Positions 52,660 through 64,000 of a DNA stretch of 64,000 nucleotides are shown piece by piece (position 1 is the first letter of the stretch; the number at the start of each line of letters is the position of its first letter). The translations under genes and the position numbers were made by a program. The stretch lies in the NCBI GenBank assembly GCA_025093985.1, contig JACAAK010000002.1, positions 2,852,001 to 2,916,000 of the forward strand, given 5' to 3'. This DNA comes from Calvatia gigantea. Taxonomy: Eukaryota; Basidiomycota; Agaricomycetes; Agaricales; Lycoperdaceae. Under the pieces are notes generated by a model. The model did not search any database. It worked only from the letters and a program-made list of their open reading frames with translations, and was not told the DNA's origin.

Positions 52660-53905
52660 TTACGACGAGTTGCCGATAAGCGCAGCGGCGCTGGACAGGT
52701 GCCGTCTGATATCGTGGTAATCGACATCATGGGCTAAAGTAAATTGAGGAAACAGAATTAGAAACGAGGTCACATTGCTCGGTTTGTGCGAAGAAGAATC
52801 TTGATGGAGTGAAAGACTCACTGTCCTCGACCTCGCCCCAACGCTCGATTTGGCTGTTTACTTCAACCGAAGCTGCTAGAGCGGCTTGTTCGGGTGTAAG
52901 GTGCTTTAACACCAATGCCAGCGCGATAACGAATGACTTCGTGGTGTAAGTGACACGCTCCATTGCTGAACTCAGAGCGTTAAGTCCGGACCGGCATACA
53001 AAAATAGTGGAAATTCGTGCCTGCCATTTGCCACTGATCGAAACTTTTGAGGATATCACCGAATTTTTCCCGTGTTTCCTGGGGTTGTTCGCTGAAGAGG
53101 ATAGATTCGTGCTTCTTCAGCTTGACACCAAATGTCTTTTCGACCCATTCGAACAGCGGGTCCCAATGCTCTGCTTGCAGTCGCTCTATCTGGGATGTTG
53201 TGTTCTCATAGAAGCTTCAGGTACGTGAGCGACGTAAGATCTTCCAGAATTTCAGGAATTAAAATGACACACCTAATTGTATCAGTGTCAAGATAGTTGA
53301 GAAGTGCCTCGCAGACTTCAATGCGGGTAGACTCGTCGGTCATGCCATCAATCGCCCGAGATGTAAGCGAAGTCTGTTGACACAATTCCAGATTTCAGCA
53401 AAGGCTCACGACGCGACCCAACGGAAATAAAACAGGGTGCATGGAAGGGGAATAAACTACTTACCACCGGAAGAGCATGTGGCTTGATGATTGATGATTG
53501 GTGGTCCCATTCTGCCGCAATGAGTGTTGCAAGAAGAATCTTTGACGTTGGAACCAAGAGAATCTTCCCGGAAGGTGTTTTAAGGGCACGTTTGTCCAAT
53601 GTGACGGCTAGCGAATCCCCTCGCTTGTCGATCCCAACGTCCTTCCAGAACCTTTTCATTGTCGCCTCCGCACCTGTAAATGGGCGCAATACTTGAGACC
53701 GTCACTTCAGATACCCGAACCAAGACTTACGGTTCGTCTGTGTAATGGCAGGTCCGTCACCGTCAGGAACCTCTTGTTGGGTGGTTGCGGTGGATTGCCA
53801 CCTGACGACCGTTGGTGTTCGATTTAACCAAATATTCTGACTTAGCATACCACTTCTAGAATGATCCATGAAGCGTGAGGTCACGTATCGACGTAGCGGA
53901 AGCAT
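52660..53905 (-). CDS. atp12: ATP12, F1-ATPase assembly chaperone
   Basis: The start at 53905 gives a typical mitochondrial presequence (MLPLRRYVTSRFMDHSRSGM). Then come MKRFWKDVGIDKRGDSLAVT, LDKRALKTPSGKILLVPTSK, LIAAEWDHQSSIIKPHALP, TSLTSRAIDGMTDESTRIEV, LLNYLDTDTI, HWEPLFEWVEKTFGV, FVIALALVLKHLTPEQAALA and a last exon THDVDYHDIRRHLSSAAALI. This is the full Atp12 family order; the W-x-H/D-V and LDTDT motifs are typical. Atp12 binds the F1 alpha subunit in the mitochondrial matrix to allow assembly of ATP synthase. Six or so exons, no frame break seen. The gene is divergent from MSH3 with a 249-base gap. Confidence 0.92.
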
Positions 53906-54154
53906 TTTGGTTTGTGGACGGCTGAGGTGTTCAGCAAAGCTTTTTCTCGGATCGCGAAACGGCAAGGTTCCCGTCACGTGAGATAAGTACGTCATCTCCG
54001 TCGCCCGTGTCGGTGCCGCCACGGTCGAAATTAGTTCAGTGGTGATACTTACTTACTATCGTTCGCAACCGCCACCACTCCGTCGTTCTTGATTATTTCT
54101 TTTCTTGCTCGACACATCTATCAACACTGGAATCTCTATACCCGTGAAAGCCTA
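53906..54154. promoter_or_regulatory. shared promoter region, ATP12 / MSH3
   Basis: 249 bases between divergent start codons; contains an ACGTGA element near 53975 but no clear TATA box. Confidence 0.5.
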
Positions 54155-57100
54155 ATGCATTCCGACCGAAGTTCCCAGCCAACCATTTCGTCTTATTTCT
54201 CCCCCAGTCCGGTCAAGTCCGCCAAACGACGGGAGCGTCCTGCTTCGCTTATTGACCTCACGAGTGATACCGAGGAAAATGTCTTCGGTGATGAGCCGCC
54301 AATCAAGAAAATTAAAGTTACCCGGTCATCCCAATCCAGGAACCCTTCTACCTCCCAACGAAAGAAGGCCAGTCACGCACCAACTTACACCCAGTCGACC
54401 CTCTTCTCTCAAACACTGTCTATCCCTCCACGGACAAAATCCCAGATCCAAGCACGGTCGAGGGATATGGCAGAACAATGGGCATTTATGCCTCAACTGT
54501 CGCCTCCACAGGTTGCATCTTCCGCTCCAGGAGATGGAACTGGACATGACACTTCCAGGTCTGATCCAAAAAAAGAAGCCGTGAAAGCGAAGCGTCACGA
54601 GGCATTCAAGAAGAAGCTCTTAACCGATGATAGTCGTTTCAAGTTGCGGCCAGGCGTTCTGGATATATCGGGCACCACTGACCTTGAAGGACTCGCCCAG
54701 AGCAGCAGGGCATCTGTTTCAGAGGACGAAGATGCTGCCGAGAATTCAGGGGACGATTCTGATCCTGCATTCACAGAAGTCATGAACATGTTTTCAAGTT
54801 CCGTGACGGCTAATGAAAAGGGCAAAAAGAAGGCAACGGCGGAGAGCAACCTAACAAACCAAGGAAGCAAACGTGCTCCCACGACGGCTGGAAGCAGAAG
54901 CAAAAAGCCACCCCCCAGAATTGGACCGAGTGGGCAAGCATATACCCCTTTAGAATTGCAGGTTCGTAGTTCCTCTTAGATCCTCCAGGAAGAGACCCAT
55001 CATCCTTACATAACGCATCGCATGGAGGTTCTCGAACTGAAAGAGAAGAACCCCGAAACGTTGTTAATGATAGAGGTCGGCTACAGGTACAAGTTCTTCG
55101 GGAACGATGCCAAGGTCGATTGTCTTGGATGTCTGTTCAATAAATCTGCTGATGAAGGAATAGGTCGCAGCCAAGGAACTTGGTATGGTTGCATATAATG
55201 ATCGGAATTTCTTGGTTGCATCAATACCAACAGACCGCAAGAGCGTTCACCTAAAAAAGTCAGTCCGATCTCGAATTCCTGTCTAAGGATTGTTCAACTC
55301 GGTCACCCATTTCAGATTATTGGCTCGGGGTTACAGGGTCGGAATTGTCGGCCAAGTTGAAACTGCTGCCTTGAAGAAAGTCAGCGAGAACAGAAACACA
55401 CCATTTGAACGCAAATTGACACACCTACTATACAGCAACTACGTACGCCAGGAAATGTTTTGAATCGTGTATCTCCTTACCTTTGGACAGATATGTCGAT
55501 GATTTGGACACTGTAGATGATCGAGAGTCCTGCTCTCCCCCGCCCTTCACGTGTCTAGTTGAAGAACCTCGGAATATCAACACTGGAGACGTCAATATTG
55601 CAATGGTAACGATATGTCCGAGTACTGGCGATGTCGTTTGGGATGATTTTGAAGGTGAGAGTGATATCATTGGAGGATGCAACTGTCTGAATAATTCATC
55701 AAGACTCACTTATGCGGATTGAGTTGGAGGTATGTTCTGCTCAGTCAATTCAACTATTGTATGATAGGCTTATTTGAGTTTAGACCAGGCTCGTTCATCT
55801 CCGCCCAGCTGAACTTCTGATACCAGAAAGAGGGACCTCGGAGCCAACCACCAAAATGTTGAAATATTTCACGGGGTAATGTCGGCCTTTCTTGTTAAGC
55901 TCATGCACTGTTCATCATTCCATTAGGGAATCCGCTACAGGAGATAAGTTGCGCGTAGAACATATCAGGGAATTGATGGCATACTCCGACGCCTTCACGG
56001 ACAGTATCCGCTTTTTATACTGACAAGAAGCGTGGTGCTGCGGCATCGAATGGTTTTAAATCTGGTACGTGCGTTCCCCCGCCATTACTTATCTTGCTAA
56101 GATGCTGTTCTCCCTCAAGGCAAGCTCATGGCGGAGGTAACCGATTTTCCACAACGTGTTGTCGTCGCCCTGGCCCATGCCATTAAATACCTTTCCGCTT
56201 TTGGCGTTGCTGATGCATTGCTCGAGACTAAATTCTTTAGCAAGTTTACTTCACGAGCCCACATGTTGCTCGCAGCAAATACCCTCGCCAATTTGGAAGT
56301 GTACAGGAATGAGATTGATCATACAGTCGAGGGATCTCTAGTGGAAATTTTAGGCAAGACGGACACAAAGTTTGGGGCTCGACTATTGAAAAGTTGGATT
56401 GGGCGCCCCCTTGTAGATAAAAGGTGAGTTATGCGAACTTGTAGTACAGACCTTGCGCTGAGCCACACCAGCATCCTACAGGGACGTGTCGACGCCGTCG
56501 AGGAAGTCCTCAACAGTGAATCAGATAGACTTATGACTCTACGAGATACGCTAAAGGGGCGACCACTTTTGAAAGGTTTGCCAGACTTGGCAAGGGGTCT
56601 TTGCAGGATTCAATACGGACAGGTATTATACTTAGTACTTCGATCGTTGTGGTGCTTTGATTGAACATTGTTGTTGCAGTGCACCCCAGAAGAACTGGCT
56701 AAACTACTACCGGCATTCAAGATGATAGGTGATGCGTTTACTGGGCTTCGAGAGTCCCTCTGACGTCGGCCTGGAATCGCCCATCCTAAACGAGATTATT
56801 TATTCCTTACCAAAGCTTAGACCTGCCCTGGCTGACCTAACTGGCACTATTAAGCTCGACCAAGCACGCCAAGGTAGAAAGGATTTGATGTGGGAAGACC
56901 CGGACAAATATCCTAACATCATAGACGCTGCAATGGTGAGCCCTTACTCAGGTACTGACAACCAAAGTTTGCTGACAGATGTTAGGCTCTAAAAACCGTC
57001 GAGGCAGAACTAGCTGAGGAGTTGAAGCACAGTAAGTAGGCCGGTGGCGCTTTTATTAAAGATGGAATCTCTTATCCTTCAAACTAGTACGGAAGCTCCT

Positions 57101-58705
57101 GCGGATGCCATCACTACAGTGGACAAGTCACCTCAACGATGAGGTTGGTTTGTCACCACTCTCCACGTTCTGATGATTACTATGTTCTTGGCAGTACTTA
57201 GTCGAAGTTAAGAAAGTAAACAGCCCACCTATTCCAGACACGTGGGTTATGCACTCAAGGTTAGTTGCACAAGTCCACCTCCCAAGATTGCCGATCAACG
57301 CTTTACAAGGACGGCTAAGCTTGTGAGGTACCAACCACCCCTAGTCAGAAGCAAAGTTGAAGCACGAGCTCGTTTTCAAGAGCTTCTAGAGGTATTTTTG
57401 ATGATCTGCCTGTTAGTCTTGATTGACTGGCCAGCGACTAGGCGGAATCCCAGAAGGCTTACCAGGAATTTCTCAAGGAGATTTCAACTAAATACTACAG
57501 TGTCCTTCGCGATACAGTGAACAAGCTAGCCATAGCTGACTGCCTTTCGAGTCTTGCTCGCGTTGCGCTAGAAAAAGGTTATGTCAAACCGGAGTTCACG
57601 GACGATGACTTGTTGGAAATTGTAGAAGGGCGACACCCCATAATCGAGGTCATTCGCAACGATCCCTTCGTTCCCAATTCTATTACCATAGGTTTTGGTA
57701 AACCAAGGAGCAAGATCATCACTGGACCCAACATGGGAGGGTAATGTGTCCCATCACGTCCTTTATGATGCACTAACACTTTGGTAATAGCAAGAGTTCC
57801 TTCGTAAGAATGGTTGCCCTGCTTGTTTTGATGGCACAAATTGGTAGCTATGTACCCGCCCAGTCGATCAAAATGGGCTTGCATGATTCAATTCTTACTC
57901 GAATGGGAGGTCCGTTCCTTGTCCCTTGACCGCCGTTGTGTATGACCTCATGCGTATATGACAGCATCCGACGACCTTGCCAAGGGACGCTCAACATTCA
58001 TGGTGGAGATGTCCGAGACGAGCGACATCCTCCATACGGCCACGCCACGTAGTTTGGTCATACTTGATGAACTTGGTCGTGGTACTTCAACTTTTGATGG
58101 AGTGAATTGTTTTGAAGCTGATCTTAGAGGACTTTTCTAATCTCCATGCATTTTAGATGGCAATCGCAGACGCAGTGCTGCAGCAGCTCGTGAACCAAAC
58201 TAAAAGTAAAACACTTTTCATCACGCATTATCCACTTGTTGCTTCTAGTATCGAACGGGAGTATCCACAAGATGTGGAAAACATTCATATGGGATACACT
58301 TCGGATGACCGGATAGGCGGAATACGAGATATCACGTTCCTGTACAAGGTGAAACCGGGGATGACTACTGGTATGTTTCAGTTAACCACCGTCGGATGGA
58401 GGAATTAACCAAGCTGGAATTAGAATCCTATGGAATTGAGTGTGCTCGCCTCGCAGGAATGCCTGAAAACATACTTGAGACAGCCTCTAGACGCGCACAG
58501 GAGTTTCAGCACGCGACAGAAGACCGTATAAAACAAAACAAGTGAGTTGTGGATTCCCCCGGTGGCTACAGACTAGTCATTTGGATAAAGAATCAGAAAG
58601 GTCCTGAAGGTTTTGAAATATTGCAAGCAAGATGAAGCACCGCAACCCGAAGCAATCCTAGGAGAACTAAAAAATCTTATTGGCGCATTATCGATATCTA
58701 CCTAA
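54155..58705 (+). CDS. msh3: MSH3 mismatch-repair protein, apparent frameshifts
   Basis: The N-terminus has a PCNA-binding box (QPTISSYF) and a disordered basic region. MutS domain I follows ([55 protein letters not shown]), then ITGPNMGG (Walker A), [57 protein letters not shown] (Walker B) and [19 protein letters not shown]. The C-terminal helices end [11 protein letters not shown]3 pairs with MSH2 to recognise insertion/deletion loops. The VGYRYKFFG form and the N-terminal box fit MSH3 rather than MSH6. About sixteen exons. The frame shifts by one extra base at three places (55424-55430, 56012-56016, about 56744-56746); two of these run into TGA. All catalytic motifs are otherwise intact. 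Confidence 0.88.
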
Positions 58706-58713
58706 GGTTTAGC

Positions 58714-61700
58714 TCATATATCCCCCCTTCTTTTTTTCCGCTTTTTCTCCCGGCCTTCTGGGAGGGTTTGGATAGCTGGCAATTTCCTTTTTTTGTGTTC
58801 AGATGGACTGGAGACCGAATCCACCATCGCGGTAATCATTTGTTCGCATATCTGCAGAAGGCCGGTGTTGTTCTCAAAGCGCTTGCAGTTTTTAACCTTG
58901 GTCTTAAGAGATATCCAAGGATCTGCTTCCCAGATCACTTGAAACTGTTGAGGAGCTTGATGTTGAGTCCGGCGCAAAGCTTTAAATCCTAATTTCATGA
59001 CCATCTTAAATTGGGCCGGGTTCAGTGTAGCCCTCTTGCCACAAGCCACGTTCAAAGCATCACGGAGTTTTGCAACCAGTGATGGCTGGAATGCAAGCCA
59101 ATCGGCTTTGTGGTCGGGCTATCAATATGATAAGTCTGGCACAGATAAAACGATACAAGAGGCAGTGCATACCTTGATTGACATGACGTTATTAAGGATA
59201 TCTAGAAATTGAAAGGCTTGACTCTGTCGGTGACTATTGAGGGCTTTGTCCGTAGACTCGAGAATATCTTCACGGAGTTTAAATCCAATCTCTGGATAGC
59301 GTCGCAAAAACTCCTCAAAGAAGTCGGGGTGAAGAGCTGAGTTCTTCCTTATGCAGAAGTCTGTTAATGAGACACGGTATGTTTCCAGTACGGTGTCCTC
59401 AGCGCCAAGGTTGAGAAGGACTTTGACCAGATGGAGACAGCACTGCTTGAATGCTGTGGGCAGGCCAGGGATGCGGAATTTCCGGCTATAGTTGTGAATA
59501 TCCCTGAAGACTCTGGTGGCGAGATCGAGTGATATGTTGGATGGAAGTCGGCTGAGGTTTGGCGCTAGGCGGTTGCAAAAGATGCCCTTGGCCTTGTCCG
59601 ATAGTTGCCGCTCATCTGAGCCCGTACCTTTGATAAGGTCGACAAGAGGAGAGACGAAAAGAAGAATGAGGGTATTGGAGGGTTGCTTCTTGATGTAGGT
59701 GTCGAACAAGATCGAGTACGCGGTTCTTAAAGTGAGTCGCTTCCCGCTGGGCGCCATCTAACGATAACTACGATTAATCAAGGCCAAGCAGGTCAATTTT
59801 TAAACATACGGTTTCCCGACTTCTTTTCGTTGGCCCGAGAGCGGAAAACTTCTACCAGTTGTTCATCGATGGCCATCATCTGATCGTCATCCATGAGCTC
59901 CTCCTCGCTGTCAGTATCCCCGGTTGCGGGCTCAATGCCATTGACACGTAGAGCTTGTTCAATCTTGTTACGGAGCGCAAGGGCTTCTTCGTCATCAATA
60001 TCAACATCTTCATCTTCCTCGTCCGTTATCCTCGCCCTCAGTGTTTTCTTCATCTTCATCTGTCATGTCATCGCTAACTTCGTCCTCGTCTAATCCTTCC
60101 ATTTCCAAATCTTCATTCTCTTCATCTATTCCATCCGCAGCGGGATCGCGCCTTTCTAATTGCTAGGAAGGGGTTTAGGTACGACCTGAAAAGAACTTGA
60201 GTCAAACTTACCGTGAGGATTAGGTCTATTGTAGAATGTTTTACTGAATCTGAAAGGAGGGCAAAAACCTGATTTGCAACGGTCCTGAGATACGCCGTAG
60301 ACCTTTCCAAGAACCCGATGATAGTGTCCACGAGAATATCCACAGGTTCATGAACATCCCCCTCCAAACCATTTTCGACCTTTCTTGATTCCTTTTTCTT
60401 CTTGCTGTCAGGAAACATGTGGGCTGTTCCTTCAATACAAGCCTTGGAAATTCAAGACGATATGAGGAGCATGTTTCAGGAAGATTGAGTCGTAACAATA
60501 AAATACCTGTAAAGAATCGCCATCTAGTTCCTCTGCGTCACGTACGCAGTAATGCTGTAGAGTAGTAGCGAGTAGGAGGAGTTCGGCTCCACGGGCGGTC
60601 TCTGGCTGATCACCATTTGCCTACAACCAAAGTCGGAATTGAGCATACGACATAGTGATACCCGAGGCATATTTACAGCTCCTGAGTTTCTTCACAAGCT
60701 TTTGGGCCTTGCTGCGCAATTTCTGGTCATTCTCACTAACTTCAGTCAGAAGTGACACATGTTTGCTGTCACCTTCCAGAGTCGTAATTGTGTTCAGGAC
60801 TTTGGACACCCAAAACTCGCCATCGGAGGCAACTGCAGGAGCTTTGACTGTTCTATCACCTGGATGTGCTTCAGCTACCTTAGACACGACATATGTGGAA
60901 TGATCATACCCGTTTTAATGAGAGTTACTTGAGTATTGAGTTCGCTCAAACAGCTCAAGAGACGGTCCTGACAATTTTTTCGAAGCTCATCCGAAAATGG
61001 TGGTTTCGCTACCGATCGAGCCTATTGGAGGATGATTTGTGGGAACACTGGTGCACATTCTAACACTTACAGCAGCAATTTGGCTCTTGGAGGATTTTTT
61101 CTTGACAAGGAACAGACCATGCACGACAAACCAGTCCAGAACAGTCTGAACCCACTCATCGTTCTTAGGCACACTGCCATTCCGAATGAGAGCAAAAAAC
61201 TGTTCGATAGTCCACTGCCGCCTGCGATTGATCGCCTGGATGTCATCCCTGGAAACCGAAAGCGGGTAGGTATGATTTTGAAGTGTAGCAGGGAGTGCAG
61301 AAGCTGACCTATCGGTGGCGCCAACTTCGTCCACTTGAGAAACGAGCCACTGGATATACTTTTGAACGCCCGCTGTATCCAGTGATGATACGGCAGACCC
61401 AAGTGTCTTCGTTTTTGTTAGTTTATCAAAACTCTGGCTCCCATGGACTCCAGTGAGTTGAAGGATCAGGCTGAACCCTAGGTGAGGATTCTTCTTGGCA
61501 AAAACTTGAACCTTGGTAGCCTGATGTACGTAAGTAAGAGCTCGCCATCAGATCAAGTATACAGCCTACGGTCTGTTGTGCTATTTTGTGTAGATATCCG
61601 TCACGGTTGGAGAGGTGGTTGATCCAAGACCGCATGAAATTCCGGGTGAAAAGCATCGGCATATGCTCCTCTTCTATGCGGCGGAGGGCTTCCTGAAAAG

Positions 61701-62921
61701 CTTGAAAACCCCAGTACTTGCGCTGGGGAGAAGAGGTGGCAGAGAACAATGACTCTGTTGACGAGAAGATGAGATTCAAGCTTTCAAGGGAGCAGAAGGG
61801 CGACCTCACCGTCGACAACAATACGAAAAAAATCCTGGAAGGAACCCTTTGGCTGCGCGACTGGAATTCGGCCCAGGTAAGTAGTGATCCAACAAATATT
61901 GCCACACGAAATGTAATTGCGGTTTCCATGATCCTCCCCCGGCTTGAGTAGAATCCTCCAGGTCCTCTATGACTGATTCCTTCAGTAGGTGTTAGTATAC
62001 AGAGGCGCGACAGGAATTGTACGAAGCCTACTTTCAAGATCCTCGCCAAAGCCTGCAGGTTGGTAGTACCCAATAGGTCACCATCTTTGAAAGTCGGGGA
62101 AAAAATCCGGGCCCAATCCTGGTCTGAGCACAGTGACTGCATTTTCAGACCAACGGCAATCTTTTCTGGCGACCAGATTTTGTATTCGACAAAGATCTGT
62201 TGTATTGTTGTCGTAATAGCATCCAACCTCCAATCTACTTTTGCATCGTGCAATACATCAATCCCCAACAATATAGCGAACCATGCGCTTTCCCTAAGCC
62301 ATGATTTCTTCTCTCCTAAGGCAATGAGCTGTGAGAGGACGTCGCTGTAGTTCGACAGCGTTGATAACTCGGCAGAAGAGGACGCAGACGCATGCAATGA
62401 GCCTGTGCGAACGATTAGGCGGGATTGGATAACGGACATAAGCCCGAATAATCGCGCAAACAGCACGTCCCGTTCTTCTTGACCAGTCATGGACCCTTGA
62501 GGCTTTGAGCTATCCATGACGAGGGCAACAATTTGTGCGCATGTTACAGTGTCTATCCTGGACAAAAGCTACTCTAGTGAGTGAGATTTCCGACGCCTAT
62601 ATGCACTCTACGACATACCTCCGTCAAAGCGACAGCAAAACCCAACCGACTGCTTTCCCTCGGACTCGCCAATCCTCTGATTAACCGCCGTATCGAGTAG
62701 GAGACATCTTGGGCGTTTAGTGCGTCCAAACCATCCTCTTTTCCTTTCCGAATTTGGATACCCTCGTCTTCATCCTCTTCCTCGTCTGAGTGAGATTGGG
62801 AATGGGACACGAACTGAGCCTGAAATTGTTCGAGTGCGCTGACGAGCTTCACGGAGGCATCAAGACGCTCTTTTTTGTCTGGCGCAGAAAGGTGCCAGAA
62901 GAGACCGAGAGTCGTACTCAT
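58714..62921 (-). CDS. pol5: POL5 (MYBBP1A/DNA polymerase phi family) nucleolar protein, apparent frameshifts
   Basis: Starts MSTTLGLFWHLSAPDKKERL (an in-frame ATG at 62993 is a less likely start) and continues DASVKLVSALEQFQAQF, an acidic insert, YSIRRLIRGLASPRESSRLG, SRIDTVTCAQIVALVMDS, GSWKPQLHFVWQYLL, RKYWGFQAFQEALRRIEEE, HMPMLFTRNFMRSWINHLSN. It then runs through an acidic region and late helices (LDTYIKKQPSN-type block, FFEEFLRRYPEIGFKLREDI) to a basic tail ending EKKRKKRRGDI. This is the POL5 family, HEAT-like nucleolar proteins needed for rRNA synthesis and ribosome biogenesis; POL5 is essential in yeast. Three one-base insertions are apparent (61843-61844, 60023-60024, 59705-59706). 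The stop lies 8 bases from the MSH3 stop, so the two transcripts must overlap at their 3' ends. Confidence 0.87.
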
Positions 62922-63370
62922 CAGTACGAAGAGATTAAGGTGAGCCTCCAGCCAACTTTTTTTGCGAGCATCATCAGTTTCCAGTTTTCCCAAGATTGAT
63001 CACAAGTATATTTGTGTTTGTTTGATGCCAAGGATATCAGCTTCGGAAAACGATTGTCAGTAATTCATGGGATCGGGTTCAAGGCCCTGAAGAGGGGAGG
63101 AAGTAGTGTTCTTATAGAAGCTATCCTGAAGGTCGTGCCGTTAACAATTGCATGAATTATTTACGCGTCGAGCTGACTAGAATATCGTATACCTAGACAT
63201 GAAGAGAAGAGCCCATGTAAAGGCAATTATTCCTAAACAAAACCTATAACATTACGCGGGAATCTATCTATAACACGAATTGCAGATGAAAATAAAATTA
63301 TGACTGGTGGATGAGGAATTAAAACTCCAATGGACGATAACTGTTGTCCAATTGAGAAACGACGATTAGT
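62922..63370. other. intergenic region
   Basis: No supported gene apart from a possible longer POL5 N-terminus up to 62993. Confidence 0.45.
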
Positions 63371-64000
63371 TTAATCCAAATGCACGAAATGTCCCTTGAT
63401 GCCCAATCGACATTTGTCACAGTCCGCACGCGGTCCCATGGCGAAACGCTGCTTCTTCGGGGTCAAAGGCGTCATAAGCTTTGGCGAAGAAGGCATAAGA
63501 GTATTTTGTGAACTGGCACTGGAGTTCAATCCTACCAGTAAGCCGGCATGATGACATCCGTGAGCGACTTGAAACTCCATAGGTGTCGGAGGTACGATAT
63601 TGATAACAGGTCCCATTATGGGATTCTGACCAGAGACTAACGACCGCCGCTGATGCTGGTGCTGACATCCAGGAGGCAATGCTGTTTGGAACGGAACAGG
63701 TCCTGTTGGATCTACCGTGATAGATGGCAAAGACTGATCCAGGCCGTGAGAGAGCCTATCCGGGTTCCCAGAAGTAAACGGAGTGTATCCGCAAGTTTGT
63801 AGAGGTGGAAGTCGCGGTCGTTCTGGTTGGAGAGTCGAGTCTTGTGGGTCGTTGTAGGTAAATTCCATCATCTGAAATATGTGGAAAGAAACCGGAAGAA
63901 AGGAAGGTACAAGTTGATTAATGATTCAGTGACGAATAAGACTCATGAACCGCGAAGAGAAAAAAAAAACACGAACCATATCTTCGTCTCTTGGCACCCC
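63371..64000 (-). CDS. hypothetical protein, partial at right edge
   Basis: An exon starting after acceptor TTTCAG at about 63872 reads MMEFTYNDPQDSTLQPERPR, a Pro-rich middle, then KQRFAMGPRADCDKCRLGIK and a final GHFVHLD before the stop at 63371. Upstream, PRDEDM before a GTTCGT donor at about 63979 fits as the previous exon, so the gene starts beyond the window. The C-x2-C pair near the end suggests metal binding, but only two cysteines are seen. I do not recognise a named family. Confidence 0.55.

Overview
The window is nuclear DNA of a basidiomycete fungus, most likely an agaricomycete. It has short dense genes on both strands, many introns of about 45-70 bases with GT..AG ends and CTAAC-like branch sites, close head-to-head and tail-to-tail gene pairs, and family members typical of mushrooms (a DUF6593-type protein, a multi-TM family, secreted barwin/expansin-like proteins). 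I see no CRISPR array, operon, tRNA, rRNA or intact transposon. Exon joins were read by eye from splice sites, reading frame and family motifs.

Left part (1-14 kb): an arrestin-like protein (+); a CBP4-like complex III assembly factor in five tiny exons (+); a 2.5 kb gene-poor stretch; a SIP5 homologue (-); and, divergent from it, a SERCA-type Ca2+ P-type ATPase (+). From 14.6 to 19.1 kb lie three tandem paralogues for secreted double-psi beta-barrel proteins (+). From 19.8 to 27.8 kb the genes are on the minus strand: two unrecognised proteins, an FMP25-like mitochondrial RCC1-repeat protein, a small one-TM protein and an ASH2/BRE2-type COMPASS subunit.

Middle part (27.8-44.9 kb): a UBE2L3-like ubiquitin-conjugating enzyme, head to head with ASH2 (+); a roughly 1,600-residue Ser/Pro-rich protein (+); a multi-TM agaricomycete family protein (-); a small TM protein (-); a Gln-rich DUF6593-like protein (-); and, head to head with it, the splicing factor RED/IK (+).

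Right part (46-64 kb): a BTB-domain protein (-), the N-terminal glutamine amidohydrolase NTAQ1 (-), a small Ser/Pro-rich protein (-), ATP12 (-), the mismatch-repair protein MSH3 (+), the nucleolar POL5 (-, convergent with MSH3) and a partial gene at the right edge (-).

Three genes serve assembly of mitochondrial respiratory enzymes (CBP4, FMP25, ATP12). The rest are housekeeping genes plus lineage-specific families. The most striking signal is a set of about a dozen places where a clearly conserved protein changes frame by exactly one extra base, often in a homopolymer, in MSH3, POL5, ASH2, the BTB protein, the 1,600-residue protein and one secreted protein. Because POL5 is essential in yeast and the events hit unrelated genes, uncorrected insertion errors in the assembly are the simplest explanation. 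Anyone using this annotation should expect automated gene models to be broken at these points.
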